A stretch of DNA of 64,000 nucleotides from an uncultured Alteromonadaceae bacterium (GTDB lineage Bacteria > Pseudomonadota > Gammaproteobacteria > Enterobacterales > Alteromonadaceae): the NCBI GenBank assembly GCA_947503265.1, contig CANNDC010000005.1:219276-283275 (forward strand). The letters are read 5' to 3'. The stretch's first letter is position 1. Every line of letters starts with the position of its first letter. This document shows, one piece after another, positions 8,518 to 18,289 of this stretch. A model generated the notes under the pieces. The model was given only the letters and a program-made list of their open reading frames with translations. It was not told the DNA's origin and did no database searches. The translations under genes and the position numbers were made by a program.

Positions 8518-11325
8518 GTGTTGAAAGTGTTTATCGGAATCGGATTACGCCAAATTTTTGTTGTCTTGTTGTTAACGATTGTGTCGTTCAATGTACTTGC
8601 AAACAAAAGCAGCGAGTTTTATGAAAAGGCAAAAACTTCATTTGAAAGTGAAGATATAGAAACTGCCTACATACATCTAAAAAACAGTCTTAAGGAAGAT
8701 GAAGATAACCTTCCTGCCAAAATATTAATGGGTAAAGTCCTTTTACGAAGTGGTTATATTTACGAAGCAGAGAGTATTTTAGAAGAAGCATTAAATGCGG
8801 GTGCGGATCAAAATCTAGTTGTAGATACTTTGGGTAAAACTTGGTTATTTTCTGGTCAAAACGATAAGATTTTAGATGCTAATTTCAGAAACTTAAGCGG
8901 AAAAGATAAAGTCGATTGGCTCATTATCGTTGCCACTGCGAAACTCAACTTAGGTAAGATTGACGAAGCTAGAAAGGATTATATTTCGATTTTAGAAATT
9001 GAACCTAGCAGAACGAGCACTATTAATGCATTAGCGTCATTGGAGCTTCAACAGGAAAATTTTGAAAGTTCCCTCAATTATATTGAAAGATCCTTGGCTA
9101 TTAATAGCAACGACTCTACGACATGGCGAATCAAAGGAGATTTGGCACTTGCGCAGAAACAGATCGACAACGCAATAGAGGCCTACTTAGAAGGTTACAA
9201 AATTGACCCTGAAAGCCCGATTATTAAGCGTTCCTTGGTTACTGGATATCTGCAGAATCAGGACATTCCAGCTGCAAAAGAATTATTGGATAATGTGCTT
9301 TCGCAAACACCAGGAGATCCTACTGCAACACTTATAAAGGCATGGTTATTGGCAAAAGATCAAAGCTATGATGACGCATCTTCAGAGTTAGAAAAATTGA
9401 GTAGTAATCTGGCGGGACTGACTGAAGAAAAGCTACGAGAAGATCCGAGCCTAATATACCTTAGTGCCTTGTCGGCCTTTGCGCAAAATAACTATCAACA
9501 AGCAAAAACTTACTTTACCCAATATCTGACATTTGTTCCCAATAATATCAATGCAGTATCTCTACTGGCGCAAACTTACATGCGTTTAGGAAACCCTAAA
9601 CTAGGACTAGAGAGTATGCAACGCCATGAACGAGAATTACTTGAAGACTTGGATTCAGCTTTGCTTCTAGGGGAATTGTATTTAATTAATGACAAGGCCT
9701 TTAAAACTGTTGACCTTATCAATAAATTACAAGCGCAATACCCTGATGAAATTAGAGTGGAATTGTTAGAGATAAAAACGTTCATTGCTAGGGGTCGTAC
9801 CGAGCAAGCTTTAAAAATGTTGAACGAATCGAAATCGGGTAAATCTCACCCAGCATTTATTATGACCAAAGCAAAACTTTTCCTCGATACTCAAAGGCAT
9901 GCTGAAGCGTTTGATATCGCTGAACAATTGGTGACTACTGCTCCTAATAATGTTGATTTTTTAAACCTCAAAGCTGCCTCTTTAATAAAACTTAGGCAAT
10001 GGAACGCTGCCGAAGTAGAGGTAAATAAAATTTTGGAGTTAAATCCAAATTATGATTCAGCTTTGTTTAATCTAGCAACTATAAAAAATGCACAAGGTGA
10101 TTATCAACAAGCATTGGAATTAATGCAAAACTTGAACGAGAAAACGCCTGATTCAATCAAATACCTATTAATGTTAGCACGCAGCCAAGCAAGTCTCGGG
10201 GATACTGAGAATGCCAAGTTAAATCTCGAACGAGTGTTAGAAAAAGACATTGCAAATCAATCGGCAATGCAATTGATGGCGAATATTTACTCTGCAGAGG
10301 GGGAATATGAAAAAGCGGTAAGACAACTCAATGCCGCCATTAAAACTGCACCCGATGAACCCCGTTTTCAGTTACAGCGAATTAAACACTATATTCTCCT
10401 CGGACAGCAAGAACGCGCAGTTCGAGAACTAAAAAAAGTGAGTAAGTTAATCGATAATGATGCTTCGTTACTAATAGCTTTGGCTAAACTTCAATTGTCT
10501 GCAGGCCAAGCCAAGGAGGCAAAATCTAGCGTGACAAAAGCGTACGAGACAAATACTAACAGTATTAAACTAGCGACAGAATATATTCGATTGCATTTAT
10601 CAGCTTCAGCTCTTGATGAAGCAGAATCAATGACCAATAAATGGCTCGCTAAACAAGAAAACGATCCGCAGATTATTGTTTTATCTGGCGATATATTTGC
10701 CGAAAAAGGAAATTTGGAGATCGCTTCGGATAAATATAAGAAGGCTCTCGAAATCGCCCCTGCATATAACCTCGCCTTTGCTAAATTATATAGTCTGACG
10801 TTGAAGCAAATTGCTGTTGACGATTTTTCAACTCTTGCAACGGATTTACTGGAAATTAACCCCAATAACAGTTTTCAGCGAAATTTGCTGGCAGACCACT
10901 ATATCAACATCGGCAAATTTGAGGAGGCATTACCTCATTATGAGATTCTACTGAATGTAGAAAATATGCCCAATAAAGCGTTTATTTATAATAATCTCGC
11001 CAATATATATATCGAAAAAGATTTGGTCAAAGCTGAAACCTATATTAATGAGGCTTTGAAACTAAGAAGTAACGAAGGAGCTTTGTTAGATACACTAGGT
11101 TGGATTACCTCATTGAAAGGGGATCATGAGGGTGCGTTAACCATTCTGCGAAGAGCTTATGCAATGAATTCAAATGATCCTTCTATTCAGTATCACTTGG
11201 CGTACACATTAGACAAGCTAGGTAAAAGCAAAGAAGCATTGGCGACGGTCAATCTCGCTCTCTCATCAAAAGTACAATTCAATGAGAGAGCCGATGCAGA
11301 GTTGTTAAAATCCACTCTTTTATAA
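8518..11325 (+). CDS. prsT: PEP-CTERM-system TPR-repeat protein, PrsT-like
   Basis: Exported tetratricopeptide protein of 935 residues, resembling the long TPR proteins (PrsT family) that accompany exosortase/PEP-CTERM exopolysaccharide systems; their exact role is unclear. A hydrophobic signal segment (about residues 10-29, VLA before NKSSEF) is followed by TPR helices to the end, for example repeats ending in conserved A-x-x-x-P or P-positions near 200, 560, 720 and 880. Most described PrsT members are called lipoproteins, but no lipobox cysteine is present here. The start is GTG 8518 (TTG 8521 is possible). Upstream lies a PEP-CTERM target, which supports the assignment. It converges on clpB with only 10 bases between. 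Confidence 0.75.
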   Translation: MLKVFIGIGLRQIFVVLLLTIVSFNVLANKSSEFYEKAKTSFESEDIETAYIHLKNSLKEDEDNLPAKILMGKVLLRSGYIYEAESILEEALNAGADQNLVVDTLGKTWLFSGQNDKILDANFRNLSGKDKVDWLIIVATAKLNLGKIDEARKDYISILEIEPSRTSTINALASLELQQENFESSLNYIERSLAINSNDSTTWRIKGDLALAQKQIDNAIEAYLEGYKIDPESPIIKRSLVTGYLQNQDIPAAKELLDNVLSQTPGDPTATLIKAWLLAKDQSYDDASSELEKLSSNLAGLTEEKLREDPSLIYLSALSAFAQNNYQQAKTYFTQYLTFVPNNINAVSLLAQTYMRLGNPKLGLESMQRHERELLEDLDSALLLGELYLINDKAFKTVDLINKLQAQYPDEIRVELLEIKTFIARGRTEQALKMLNESKSGKSHPAFIMTKAKLFLDTQRHAEAFDIAEQLVTTAPNNVDFLNLKAASLIKLRQWNAAEVEVNKILELNPNYDSALFNLATIKNAQGDYQQALELMQNLNEKTPDSIKYLLMLARSQASLGDTENAKLNLERVLEKDIANQSAMQLMANIYSAEGEYEKAVRQLNAAIKTAPDEPRFQLQRIKHYILLGQQERAVRELKKVSKLIDNDASLLIALAKLQLSAGQAKEAKSSVTKAYETNTNSIKLATEYIRLHLSASALDEAESMTNKWLAKQENDPQIIVLSGDIFAEKGNLEIASDKYKKALEIAPAYNLAFAKLYSLTLKQIAVDDFSTLATDLLEINPNNSFQRNLLADHYINIGKFEEALPHYEILLNVENMPNKAFIYNNLANIYIEKDLVKAETYINEALKLRSNEGALLDTLGWITSLKGDHEGALTILRRAYAMNSNDPSIQYHLAYTLDKLGKSKEALATVNLALSSKVQFNERADAELLKSTLL

Positions 11326-11335
11326 ATTGAAATTT

Positions 11336-13906
11336 CTAAGAAATCACCAGAATATCGTTCACCACATCTATCCGAATAGTACTATCTGGTTGCATCGCAC
11401 CAGATAATATTTTTTGCGCTAATGGGTTTTCAATCTCAGTTTGAATAGCTCGTTTCAACGGCCTTGCGCCATAAACAGGGTCAAAACCAGCTAACGCTAT
11501 TCTTTCCAACGCTTCTTGCGATAATTCCAGTTTGAAGCCTTTTTCTGTTAGGCGTTTTCGCAAAGACAAGAGCTGTATTTTAGCGATAGATTTAATCTGT
11601 TCGATTCCCAGTGGATGGAATACCACAGAATCATCTATGCGGTTAATAAACTCGGGTCTAAAATGCTGAGAAACGATATCCATAACCTGCTTCTTCATTT
11701 CTTCATACTGACTTTCTGAGTGTTTATCTTGAATCACGTCAGAACCAATATTTGAAGTCATGATAACCACAGTATTCTTGAAATCTACTGTGCGGCCTTG
11801 GCCATCGGTTAGTCGGCCGTCATCTAGTACTTGTAGCAATATATTGAATACATCAGGGTGTGCTTTCTCGACTTCATCGAGCAAGATCACTGAATACGGT
11901 TTGCGTCTGACTGCTTCGGTCAGATACCCGCCCTCTTCATATCCAACATACCCTGGAGGCGCTCCTACCAGGCGAGCGACTGAATGCTTCTCCATAAATT
12001 CCGACATGTCGATGCGTACCAAAGCTTGCTCTGTATCGAACAAGAAGCCAGCCAGTGCTTTGCACAATTCAGTTTTTCCCACACCTGTTGGGCCTAAAAA
12101 CAAAAAAGAACCTATCGGCTTGTCTGGATCGGACAGGCCTGCTCTGGAGCGCCTTATTGCATTGGAAACGGCTTCAACAGCTTCGCCTTGTCCCACTACC
12201 CTTTTATGCAGAACGTCTTCCATGCGAACCAATTTATCTTTTTCGCCTTCTAGCATTTTAGAAACAGGAATACCTGTCCATCTAGACAGAACATCGGCAA
12301 TTTCGTTTTCAGTGACCTTGTTCTTTAATAGCTGGGTGTCGTCCTTTTCAGTCTCCGTAGCTTGTTCTAACTTAAGTTCCAATTCGGGAATACGACCATA
12401 TTGAAGCTCCGACATTCGGTTCAGGTCAGAAGCTCGTCGCGCTATTTCTAAATCTAATTTTGCTTGTTCAAGCTCAGATTTAATATTTTGTGTGCCTTGT
12501 ACCGCATCTTTTTCTGCTTTCCAAATGGTTTCAAGATCAGCATATTTAATTTCTGCTTGTTCTCGTTCAATCTCAATTAACTCTAATCGCTTATGGCTGG
12601 CCTCATCTTTTTCCTTCGATAATGCTTGTTCCTCAAGCTTGAGTTGAATTATGCGTCTCGCCAATTTATCCATTTCTTCTGGCTTAGAATCCATTTGTAA
12701 TCGGATACTTGAAGCAGCTTCATCAATTAAATCGATGGCTTTGTCGGGAAGTTGGCGGTCAGAAATATATCGATGAGACAACGAAGCAGCCGCGACGATA
12801 GCCGGGTCTGTAATATCAACAGAATGATGCAGTTCATAGCGTTCTTTTAAGCCACGTAAAATGGCTATAGTGTCTTCAACGCTAGGTTGATCAACCTGCA
12901 CTTTTTGGAATCGACGTTCAAGAGCAGCATCTTTTTCTATGTATTGACGATATTCATCTAAGGTTGTTGCTCCGACACAATGCAGTTCACCTCTAGCCAG
13001 TGCGGGTTTAAGCATATTCCCGGCATCCATGGCACCCTCGCCTTTACCAGCGCCAACCATGGTGTGAAGTTCATCAATAAATAATATGACTCGGCCTTCT
13101 TCTTTTGCCAATTCGTTCAGAACTGCTTTTAGCCTTTCTTCAAATTCACCTCTATATTTAGCACCCGCGACCAATGCTCCCATGTCTAATGAAAGAACAC
13201 GTTTGTTTTTGAGTCCTTCCGGAACTTCCGAGTTAATAATGCGCTGCGCAAGCCCTTCAGCAATTGCCGTTTTACCTACGCCAGGCTCACCAATTAACAC
13301 GGGGTTATTTTTGGTTCTACGTTGTAAAACCTGTATTGTCCGACGAATTTCATCATCTCTACCGATGACAGGGTCTAACTTGCCTTGCTCCGCTCGCTCT
13401 GTAAGATCCATAGTGAACTTTTCTAAGGCTTGTCTTACATCTTCTGCATTTTGATCAGTGACTTTTTGACCTCCGCGCATATTTTCAATGGCGGTCTCAA
13501 TTTGCTTTTGTGTGATGCCTAGCTGCTTAAGGATTTCCCCTAGCTTACCTTTGTCTTCAAGTGCAGCTAAGACAAAGATTTCCGAGCTTATAAATTCATC
13601 TTTGCGCTTTTGTGCAATTTTGTCGCTAAGATTGAGCAACACCACAGTATCTTTATTTAACTGAACATCACCACCAATTCCATCTACGCGAGGAATGCGT
13701 TCGATGGCCGTAGATAGCGATGAACGTAGGCTGTTCACATTAACTTGCGCCAAGTCAAACAGTGGACGAACAGACCCTCCCTCCTGATTGAGAAGCGCTG
13801 TCATAAGGTGAACTGGTTCGATGTATTGATGGTCTCTGCCAAGTGCAATGGATTGTGCGTCAGAGATTGCCATCTGAAACTTACTGGTAAATCTGTCTAA
13901 TCGCAT
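11336..13906 (-). CDS. clpB: ATP-dependent disaggregase ClpB
   Basis: Hsp100 unfoldase that, with DnaK, resolves protein aggregates. The 856-residue product matches E. coli ClpB (857). An N-terminal domain (1-145) is followed by AAA1 with Walker A GEPGVGKT and Walker B ILFIDELH, a coiled-coil middle domain (about 400-520) and AAA2 with GPTGVGKT and [14 protein letters not shown] 13906 is chosen over an in-frame start at 13951 because it gives the family N-terminus MRLDRFT and has AGGAAA ahead of it. No ClpP-binding IGF/L tripeptide is evident, as expected for ClpB rather than ClpA. A heat-shock-type promoter precedes it. Confidence 0.98.
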   Translation of the reverse strand: MRLDRFTSKFQMAISDAQSIALGRDHQYIEPVHLMTALLNQEGGSVRPLFDLAQVNVNSLRSSLSTAIERIPRVDGIGGDVQLNKDTVVLLNLSDKIAQKRKDEFISSEIFVLAALEDKGKLGEILKQLGITQKQIETAIENMRGGQKVTDQNAEDVRQALEKFTMDLTERAEQGKLDPVIGRDDEIRRTIQVLQRRTKNNPVLIGEPGVGKTAIAEGLAQRIINSEVPEGLKNKRVLSLDMGALVAGAKYRGEFEERLKAVLNELAKEEGRVILFIDELHTMVGAGKGEGAMDAGNMLKPALARGELHCVGATTLDEYRQYIEKDAALERRFQKVQVDQPSVEDTIAILRGLKERYELHHSVDITDPAIVAAASLSHRYISDRQLPDKAIDLIDEAASSIRLQMDSKPEEMDKLARRIIQLKLEEQALSKEKDEASHKRLELIEIEREQAEIKYADLETIWKAEKDAVQGTQNIKSELEQAKLDLEIARRASDLNRMSELQYGRIPELELKLEQATETEKDDTQLLKNKVTENEIADVLSRWTGIPVSKMLEGEKDKLVRMEDVLHKRVVGQGEAVEAVSNAIRRSRAGLSDPDKPIGSFLFLGPTGVGKTELCKALAGFLFDTEQALVRIDMSEFMEKHSVARLVGAPPGYVGYEEGGYLTEAVRRKPYSVILLDEVEKAHPDVFNILLQVLDDGRLTDGQGRTVDFKNTVVIMTSNIGSDVIQDKHSESQYEEMKKQVMDIVSQHFRPEFINRIDDSVVFHPLGIEQIKSIAKIQLLSLRKRLTEKGFKLELSQEALERIALAGFDPVYGARPLKRAIQTEIENPLAQKILSGAMQPDSTIRIDVVNDILVIS

Positions 13907-13938
13907 AATGTTTCCTAATTCGGTTTTTACATAGGAAT

Positions 13939-13968
13939 TAAGTGGGTCCAACGTTAAAAAATTTCAAG
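13939..13968 (-). promoter_or_regulatory. Sigma-32 heat-shock promoter for clpB
   Basis: Minus strand carries CTTGAAA (13968-13962), a 15-base spacer and CCCACTTA (13946-13939), close to the RpoH consensus CTTGAAA / CCCCATNT. The inferred start leaves a leader of about 25-30 bases before ATG 13906. RpoH control of clpB is general in gammaproteobacteria. Confidence 0.75.
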
Positions 13969-14021
13969 CTCAACAGAGCAAAATAAATTTATAAATATCT
14001 ATACACCCATTTACAATAACC

Positions 14022-14759
14022 TTATTTTAAATAAATACCGCATAACATACGACCCGTTGAGCTTTGTCCTTGATGACAAGTTCTACGATGCGAAAAGAAG
14101 TCGGCAGAATTGGAATAGGTACACATATCTCCTCCATATATTCTGCTTACCTGAAGGTTGTTTAAAATATTAGTCGTGATTGCAAACATATTGCAAAGGT
14201 ACTTGTTGGCATTTTCGCTGGGTGTAAATGCATCTAGATGACTTGGAAATGCTTGTCTTACATCTTCTCCAACTTCAAAATGTTTGGCAGAGATATGCGG
14301 ACCGACCCAAACGATTAAATTTTCGGCTGCAACCGGCATTTTTGAAATCGTATTTTGTATTATCCCCGCAGCGAGTCCGCGCCAACCAGCATGAACTGCG
14401 GCAACGCAACTAGCTTGGCGATCACAAATTAAAATAGGCAGGCAATCGGCAGTCATCACAGCACAAACTATTTCGTTTTGAATCGAAAAGCTTGCGTCTG
14501 CTTTGCTGGTTTCCAGTGGCAAAAAATAGTGACTGTTAACTTCAATACATCGCGCACTATGGATTTGCTGCAACCACGCAATAGAGTTCGCATTGGGCAG
14601 ACAACTGCGGTTTTCAAGCACGTTTTGCTTATTATCGCCGACATGTAGCGCAATATTGAAAGAATCATATGGTGCGCTGCTGAAACCATCTTGCCGAGTT
14701 GTATAAAAAGCGTTTACGCCATCTGGAACCGGAAAATCTGGGACCTTGATATTGCTCAT
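14022..14759 (-). CDS. pgeF: Peptidoglycan editing factor / multicopper-type purine phosphorylase PgeF (YfiH)
   Basis: YfiH/DUF152 family protein of 245 residues. Family members have been reported to remove misplaced L-serine-containing peptidoglycan precursors and to have adenosine deaminase and purine nucleoside phosphorylase activity with zinc. The three metal ligands are visible: His67 (QQIHSA), Cys106 (TADCLP) and His123 (VHAGWRG). It lies 12 bases after rluD and before clpB, the conserved rluD-yfiH-clpB order, so co-transcription with rluD is likely. Which biochemical role matters in this organism cannot be told from sequence. Confidence 0.92.
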   Translation of the reverse strand: MSNIKVPDFPVPDGVNAFYTTRQDGFSSAPYDSFNIALHVGDNKQNVLENRSCLPNANSIAWLQQIHSARCIEVNSHYFLPLETSKADASFSIQNEIVCAVMTADCLPILICDRQASCVAAVHAGWRGLAAGIIQNTISKMPVAAENLIVWVGPHISAKHFEVGEDVRQAFPSHLDAFTPSENANKYLCNMFAITTNILNNLQVSRIYGGDMCTYSNSADFFSHRRTCHQGQSSTGRMLCGIYLK

Positions 14760-14771
14760 ACAAGTTAACTT

Positions 14772-15755
14772 TTAATCTTCTTCTATGCCGTGTTCTTGGG
14801 TATCTTGTCTTAGAGTTTCCAGCAAGTCTAGAATATCTTCAGGCAATGGTGCTTGCCAACTCATCCACTCAGCAGTTATGGGGTGTACCAACTCAAGTTG
14901 CGCAGCATGCAATGCTTGTCTATTAAAATTGCGCAGTACCTCAACCATCTTAGGGCCAGCCGCTTTAGGCAATCTGGGGCGACCACCATAAAGCTGATCT
15001 CCTACCAATGGGAACCTTAGATGTGCCATATGCACTCGAATTTGATGAGTACGTCCAGATTCCAGTTTTAATCTCAAATGAGTATGTGCTCTGAACTTTT
15101 CTTTCACACGGTAATGGGTTACCGCAGGTTTACCTGTCTCTCGTACCGCCATGGAAGTGCGTTTAGTAGGGTGTCGACCTATGGGTTGATCAACCAATCC
15201 ACCAGCCACCATAGTGCCATAAACCACGGCTTCGTATTCTCGGCTAATTTCTCTTGCTTGCAATGCTTCTACTAAATGAGTTTGCGCAGGCACTGTTTTG
15301 GCAACTACCATAAGGCCTGTCGTGTCTTTATCCAGTCGGTGAACTATGCCTGCCCTTGGCACGCTGGCTACTTCAGGAGCATGAGCCAAAAGCGCGTTTA
15401 GCACGGTACCATCGGCATTGCCCGCTCCGGGATGTACCACTAAATCCATGGGTTTATTGATAACCAAAATATGCTCATCTTCAAACACAATATCTAACGC
15501 TATTTCCTGTGCTTTATGGTTTTCCTGCACTTCCAGTTTTGCGTTGATCACTATGGCTTCATTGCCGAGCAACTTTTCCCTTGGTTTGGTTACAATATCG
15601 CCATCTACTTCAACATGACCTAATAAAATCCAATCTTTTATACGAGATCTTGAATAATCAGGGAACATTTCAGCCAAAGCTTGATCTAAACGTTTACCGA
15701 GTAAATTTTCGGGTACATTGGCCTGAAGGAAAATGTCTTGATGTTGGCTCGGCAT
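14772..15755 (-). CDS. rluD: 23S rRNA pseudouridine synthase RluD
   Basis: Converts U1911, U1915 and U1917 of 23S rRNA helix 69 to pseudouridine. The 327-residue protein has an N-terminal S4 RNA-binding domain (about 18-80, GKRLDQALAEMFPDYSRSRI) and the RluA-family catalytic motif HRLDKDTTGLMVVAK, with the catalytic Asp in RLDKDT. Assignment to RluD rather than RluA or RluC rests on length, the S4 domain and the neighbours: bamD is divergent and pgeF-clpB follow, as in most gammaproteobacteria. Confidence 0.95.
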   Translation of the reverse strand: MPSQHQDIFLQANVPENLLGKRLDQALAEMFPDYSRSRIKDWILLGHVEVDGDIVTKPREKLLGNEAIVINAKLEVQENHKAQEIALDIVFEDEHILVINKPMDLVVHPGAGNADGTVLNALLAHAPEVASVPRAGIVHRLDKDTTGLMVVAKTVPAQTHLVEALQAREISREYEAVVYGTMVAGGLVDQPIGRHPTKRTSMAVRETGKPAVTHYRVKEKFRAHTHLRLKLESGRTHQIRVHMAHLRFPLVGDQLYGGRPRLPKAAGPKMVEVLRNFNRQALHAAQLELVHPITAEWMSWQAPLPEDILDLLETLRQDTQEHGIEED

Positions 15756-15887
15756 ATAAAGGTAAATCCTGTGTAAATGAAAGTAATAAAAAGTGCATCG
15801 GCCGGATCGCTAATGTAGAATGTCGGCGAGTCGTAATTATAAAAGTAGAGAGTTTAGCGGATTTTTAATGTCTGCAGAATCTTAATA

Positions 15888-16670
15888 ATGAATAAGAGTA
15901 AAATGATTTTAAAAGATTTAATTGTTCGACCTGTAGTATTCCTTTTGATTGTCACTCTTTTTGGCTGCTCAAGTTCACCAGATGACGAAGAGTTATTGTC
16001 AGCAAATAGAGGACAAGACTCCTTATATCAAGAAGCTAAAGAGAGTCTGTTGCAGGGTAATTTTAATGTCGCATCCAATATTCTTAGCGCACTTGATTCA
16101 CGCTATCCGTTTGGGCCGCATTCTCACCAAGTTCAACTAGATTTGATTTATGCTTACTACAAAGTGGGTAAAACCGATGAATCCCTTGCCACGATAGATA
16201 GATTTGTTAGATTAAACCCAAATCATTCAGACGTAGACTACGCAATTTATATGCGTGGATTGACGAATATGGATGCCGATAAAAACTTGTTTCAAGAGTT
16301 GGTAGGCATTGATCGTTCAGACAGAGATCCAAGTAAAAGCCGAGAAGCGTTTAATGATTTCAGACGACTAATCAACAAATTCCCCGATAGTAAATACGCT
16401 GCAGATGCGAAAAAACGTATGGTCTTTATCAAAAATAGACTAGCAAAATACGAAATCGAGATAGCTAGATTTTATATGCGACGAGAGGCATATGTTGCAG
16501 CAGCGAATCGAGGTCGTTACGTGTTGGAATATTATCCTGACTCAACGCAAATTCAACAAGCACTGGAAATCATGGTGGAGTGTTATGATCAGTTGGATTT
16601 GAACGATTTGAAAGACAACGCAATGAAAACGCTTAAGCTTAATTTCCCGGAAAGCAGTTTTATTAGTTAA
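15888..16670 (+). CDS. bamD: Outer membrane assembly lipoprotein BamD
   Basis: Essential partner of BamA in inserting beta-barrel proteins into the outer membrane. The 260-residue precursor has a signal peptide with lipobox LFGC (Cys27) and five TPR-like units; stretches such as RYPFGPHSHQVQLDLIYAYY, YMRGLTN and DRSDRDP are near-identical to E. coli BamD. ATG 15888 gives a long N-region; ATG 15903, with AAGAG ahead of it, is an equally plausible start five codons on. It is divergent from rluD and followed by an 8-bp repeat array and a terminator. Confidence 0.96.
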   Translation: MNKSKMILKDLIVRPVVFLLIVTLFGCSSSPDDEELLSANRGQDSLYQEAKESLLQGNFNVASNILSALDSRYPFGPHSHQVQLDLIYAYYKVGKTDESLATIDRFVRLNPNHSDVDYAIYMRGLTNMDADKNLFQELVGIDRSDRDPSKSREAFNDFRRLINKFPDSKYAADAKKRMVFIKNRLAKYEIEIARFYMRREAYVAAANRGRYVLEYYPDSTQIQQALEIMVECYDQLDLNDLKDNAMKTLKLNFPESSFIS

Positions 16671-16693
16671 TCACTAGTTAGTGAATTTGGTTT

Positions 16694-16793
16694 GGTTGAT
16701 TGGTTGATTGGTTGATTGGTTGATTGGTTGGTTGATTGGTTGATTGGTTGATTGGTTGATTGGTTGATTGGTTGATTGGTTGATTGGTTGATT
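16694..16793. repeat. Tandem array of the 8-bp unit GGTTGATT
   Basis: Twelve perfect copies of GGTTGATT cover exactly 100 bases; a single half unit GGTT interrupts the array after the fourth copy. It starts 24 bases after the bamD stop codon and lies upstream of the terminator, so it is transcribed in the bamD 3' untranslated region. Perfect identity of the copies suggests recent slippage and a length that varies between strains. Confidence 0.97.
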
Positions 16794-16882
16794 ATCTACT
16801 GATTTAATTCAGTTTAATGGTTTAATAGAAAATTTCGCTTAATCCAGATACTGTCTCTCAATAAGTAAAAAACGCATTCAAT

Positions 16883-16910
16883 AAAAAAGCAGCCAAGTGG
16901 CTGCTTTTTT
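16883..16910. terminator. Bidirectional rho-independent terminator between bamD and chrR
   Basis: AAAAAAGCAGCCA-AG-TGGCTGCTTTTTT forms a long stem with A-run before and T-run behind, usable on both strands. It serves bamD from the left and the ECF sigma-chrR operon from the right. Confidence 0.93.
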
Positions 16911-16945
16911 AATTTGGAGTGGTTAGTACGGTTTCGATATCCGAG

Positions 16946-17626
16946 TCATTTAAAAAACAAATGGCTGAACGGATTTAATAATCTCGCAATACCTGAAGTG
17001 AAGTGTAGTGGCGCATCTACTATTGAGAAAACCAAACAGCCTTCATTAACTTCTGAGTGCGGTGCATGGACGTGATTTTCGTTCATCAGGATGAAGTCAC
17101 CCGTATCATAATCAGAAACTCCATCACTGAATTCACCGTCAATAACCAGTGTCATCTCATTCCCTCTGTGCGTATGCTCTGGCACACGACCGCCTTTTTG
17201 CATGTAAATAAAATTCGCTTTTCCTATTTCACCCATATCAACTGGGGCTTGCCACAAGTTCCCCAGTAGGTGTGACCAACTTCCAGTATTTTCCACGTAA
17301 CGACCAAGGGCGCGAGGCAGAGTAAATTTTCTGCCATCGAGTTCTATTGTCGGCGCTTCTCTTTTAGATACCGAAATTTGTTCAGCAGCAGGAAGGCTGG
17401 TGATTTCAGCGATCATAGAACCAAAATTTACGTTCAAGTCAGCTCCATCAGTAACTGAGTCAATGCTGAGGGCCTGATTCCCAATTGACGCTTGCAAAAT
17501 GCTTGTTTGCTTTTGACATTTGGGGCACATATCAATGTGGGCTGATACAACTAACGCCAATGCGGCGGAACAATTACCCTCTACAAAATCGACTAGTTGT
17601 TCTTGTGTGGGGTGAAAATTAATCAT
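16946..17626 (-). CDS. chrR: ChrR-family zinc anti-sigma factor
   Basis: Holds the cognate ECF sigma factor inactive until singlet oxygen or organic peroxide causes release. The 226-residue protein has an N-terminal zinc anti-sigma domain with ligands His5, His30, Cys34 and Cys37, matching the H-H-C-C set of Rhodobacter sphaeroides ChrR, and a C-terminal cupin with His151, His153, Glu157 and His187, again the metal set of that protein. It overlaps the sigma gene by eight bases, so the pair is co-translated. Confidence 0.92.
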   Translation of the reverse strand: MINFHPTQEQLVDFVEGNCSAALALVVSAHIDMCPKCQKQTSILQASIGNQALSIDSVTDGADLNVNFGSMIAEITSLPAAEQISVSKREAPTIELDGRKFTLPRALGRYVENTGSWSHLLGNLWQAPVDMGEIGKANFIYMQKGGRVPEHTHRGNEMTLVIDGEFSDGVSDYDTGDFILMNENHVHAPHSEVNEGCLVFSIVDAPLHFTSGIARLLNPFSHLFFK

Positions 17627-18233
17627 GATCTTTCAACATCTCTTTTAAACGATTTAACGCAAGTCGTGTTCTTGACTTCACGGTGCCTAACGGAATACTT
17701 AATTCGTCAGCAATTTCTTGCTGAGATTTTCCTTCGATGTAAATTCCTTCAAGAACGACTCGCTGTTTTTCTGGGAGCTCATCAAATAACCCCCCTACCT
17801 GCTCTAATGTAATCTGTTCGTCGAGTGACACTTCATTGGCGTCGGCCGTATGTTCACATAGAACGGGCCAAAGGTCGTCAGAGCAAATGTCCTCTTTCCG
17901 ATTTTGTTGTTTACGCAACATATCGAATCTGATGTTTCTCGCTATGGTGAAAATCCAAGTGGAAGGCGAGCCTTTTTCAGCATTAAATAAATGCGCTTTT
18001 TGCCAAACATTTGACATCGTATCTTGAACTAACTCCATGGCAAGTGCTTCGTTTCCGATCTGTTTCAAAGCGTATGATCTTAGGCGTGGAGCAAAGTAAC
18101 CAAAGACTTTTGAGAAAGACATTTTACATCTATCCTCAGCAACAGTTTGAAGGTACGCAGACATTTCCTTCGCACATTCTTTAGGCTTCGATGCTTCAGT
18201 TCTTTTTGCTTCCAACGGAATTCCGACTAACAT
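17619..18233 (-). CDS. rpoE: ECF sigma factor of the ChrR-controlled (ECF11-like) type
   Basis: Alternative sigma factor of about 204 residues with region 2 (FSKVFGYFAPRLRSYALK through STWIFTIARNIRFDMLRK) and region 4 (ELPEKQRVVLEGIYIEGKSQ, then an HTH). Pairing with ChrR places it in the group that answers singlet oxygen in Rhodobacter, not the membrane-stress RpoE. The frame opens with GTG 18245, but ATG 18233 is preferred: AGGTGAG lies in front of it and the predicted transcript would start near 18254. A matching promoter lies upstream, suggesting autoregulation. Confidence 0.9.
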   Translation of the reverse strand: MLVGIPLEAKRTEASKPKECAKEMSAYLQTVAEDRCKMSFSKVFGYFAPRLRSYALKQIGNEALAMELVQDTMSNVWQKAHLFNAEKGSPSTWIFTIARNIRFDMLRKQQNRKEDICSDDLWPVLCEHTADANEVSLDEQITLEQVGGLFDELPEKQRVVLEGIYIEGKSQQEIADELSIPLGTVKSRTRLALNRLKEMLKDHD

Positions 18234-18260
18234 ATTCGAGCTCACCTGCTTGTTTTGTTA

Positions 18261-18289
18261 TTTATACGCAAGTGGAGCGATTAAGATCA
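18261..18289 (-). promoter_or_regulatory. Candidate autoregulated ECF promoter of the sigma-chrR operon
   Basis: On the minus strand TGATCT (18289-18284), 17 bases, then TATAAA (18266-18261). The -35 resembles the TGATCC element recognised by ChrR-linked RpoE in Rhodobacter. Its first three bases are the TGA stop codon of the LON-domain gene. The spacing to ATG 18233 is suitable. Confidence 0.55.

Noticed and set aside
11760..12404. 214-residue open frame antisense to clpB
   Set aside because: Shadow of clpB coding sequence; no ribosome site, Ser-rich composition typical of reverse frames, and clpB is certain.
15581..15868. 95-residue plus-strand frame overlapping rluD and the rluD-bamD spacer
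   Set aside because: Mostly antisense to rluD, whose N-terminus is well supported; no homology seen.
16694..16793. CRISPR-like array
   Set aside because: The 8-bp units are directly adjacent with no spacers; it is a simple tandem repeat.
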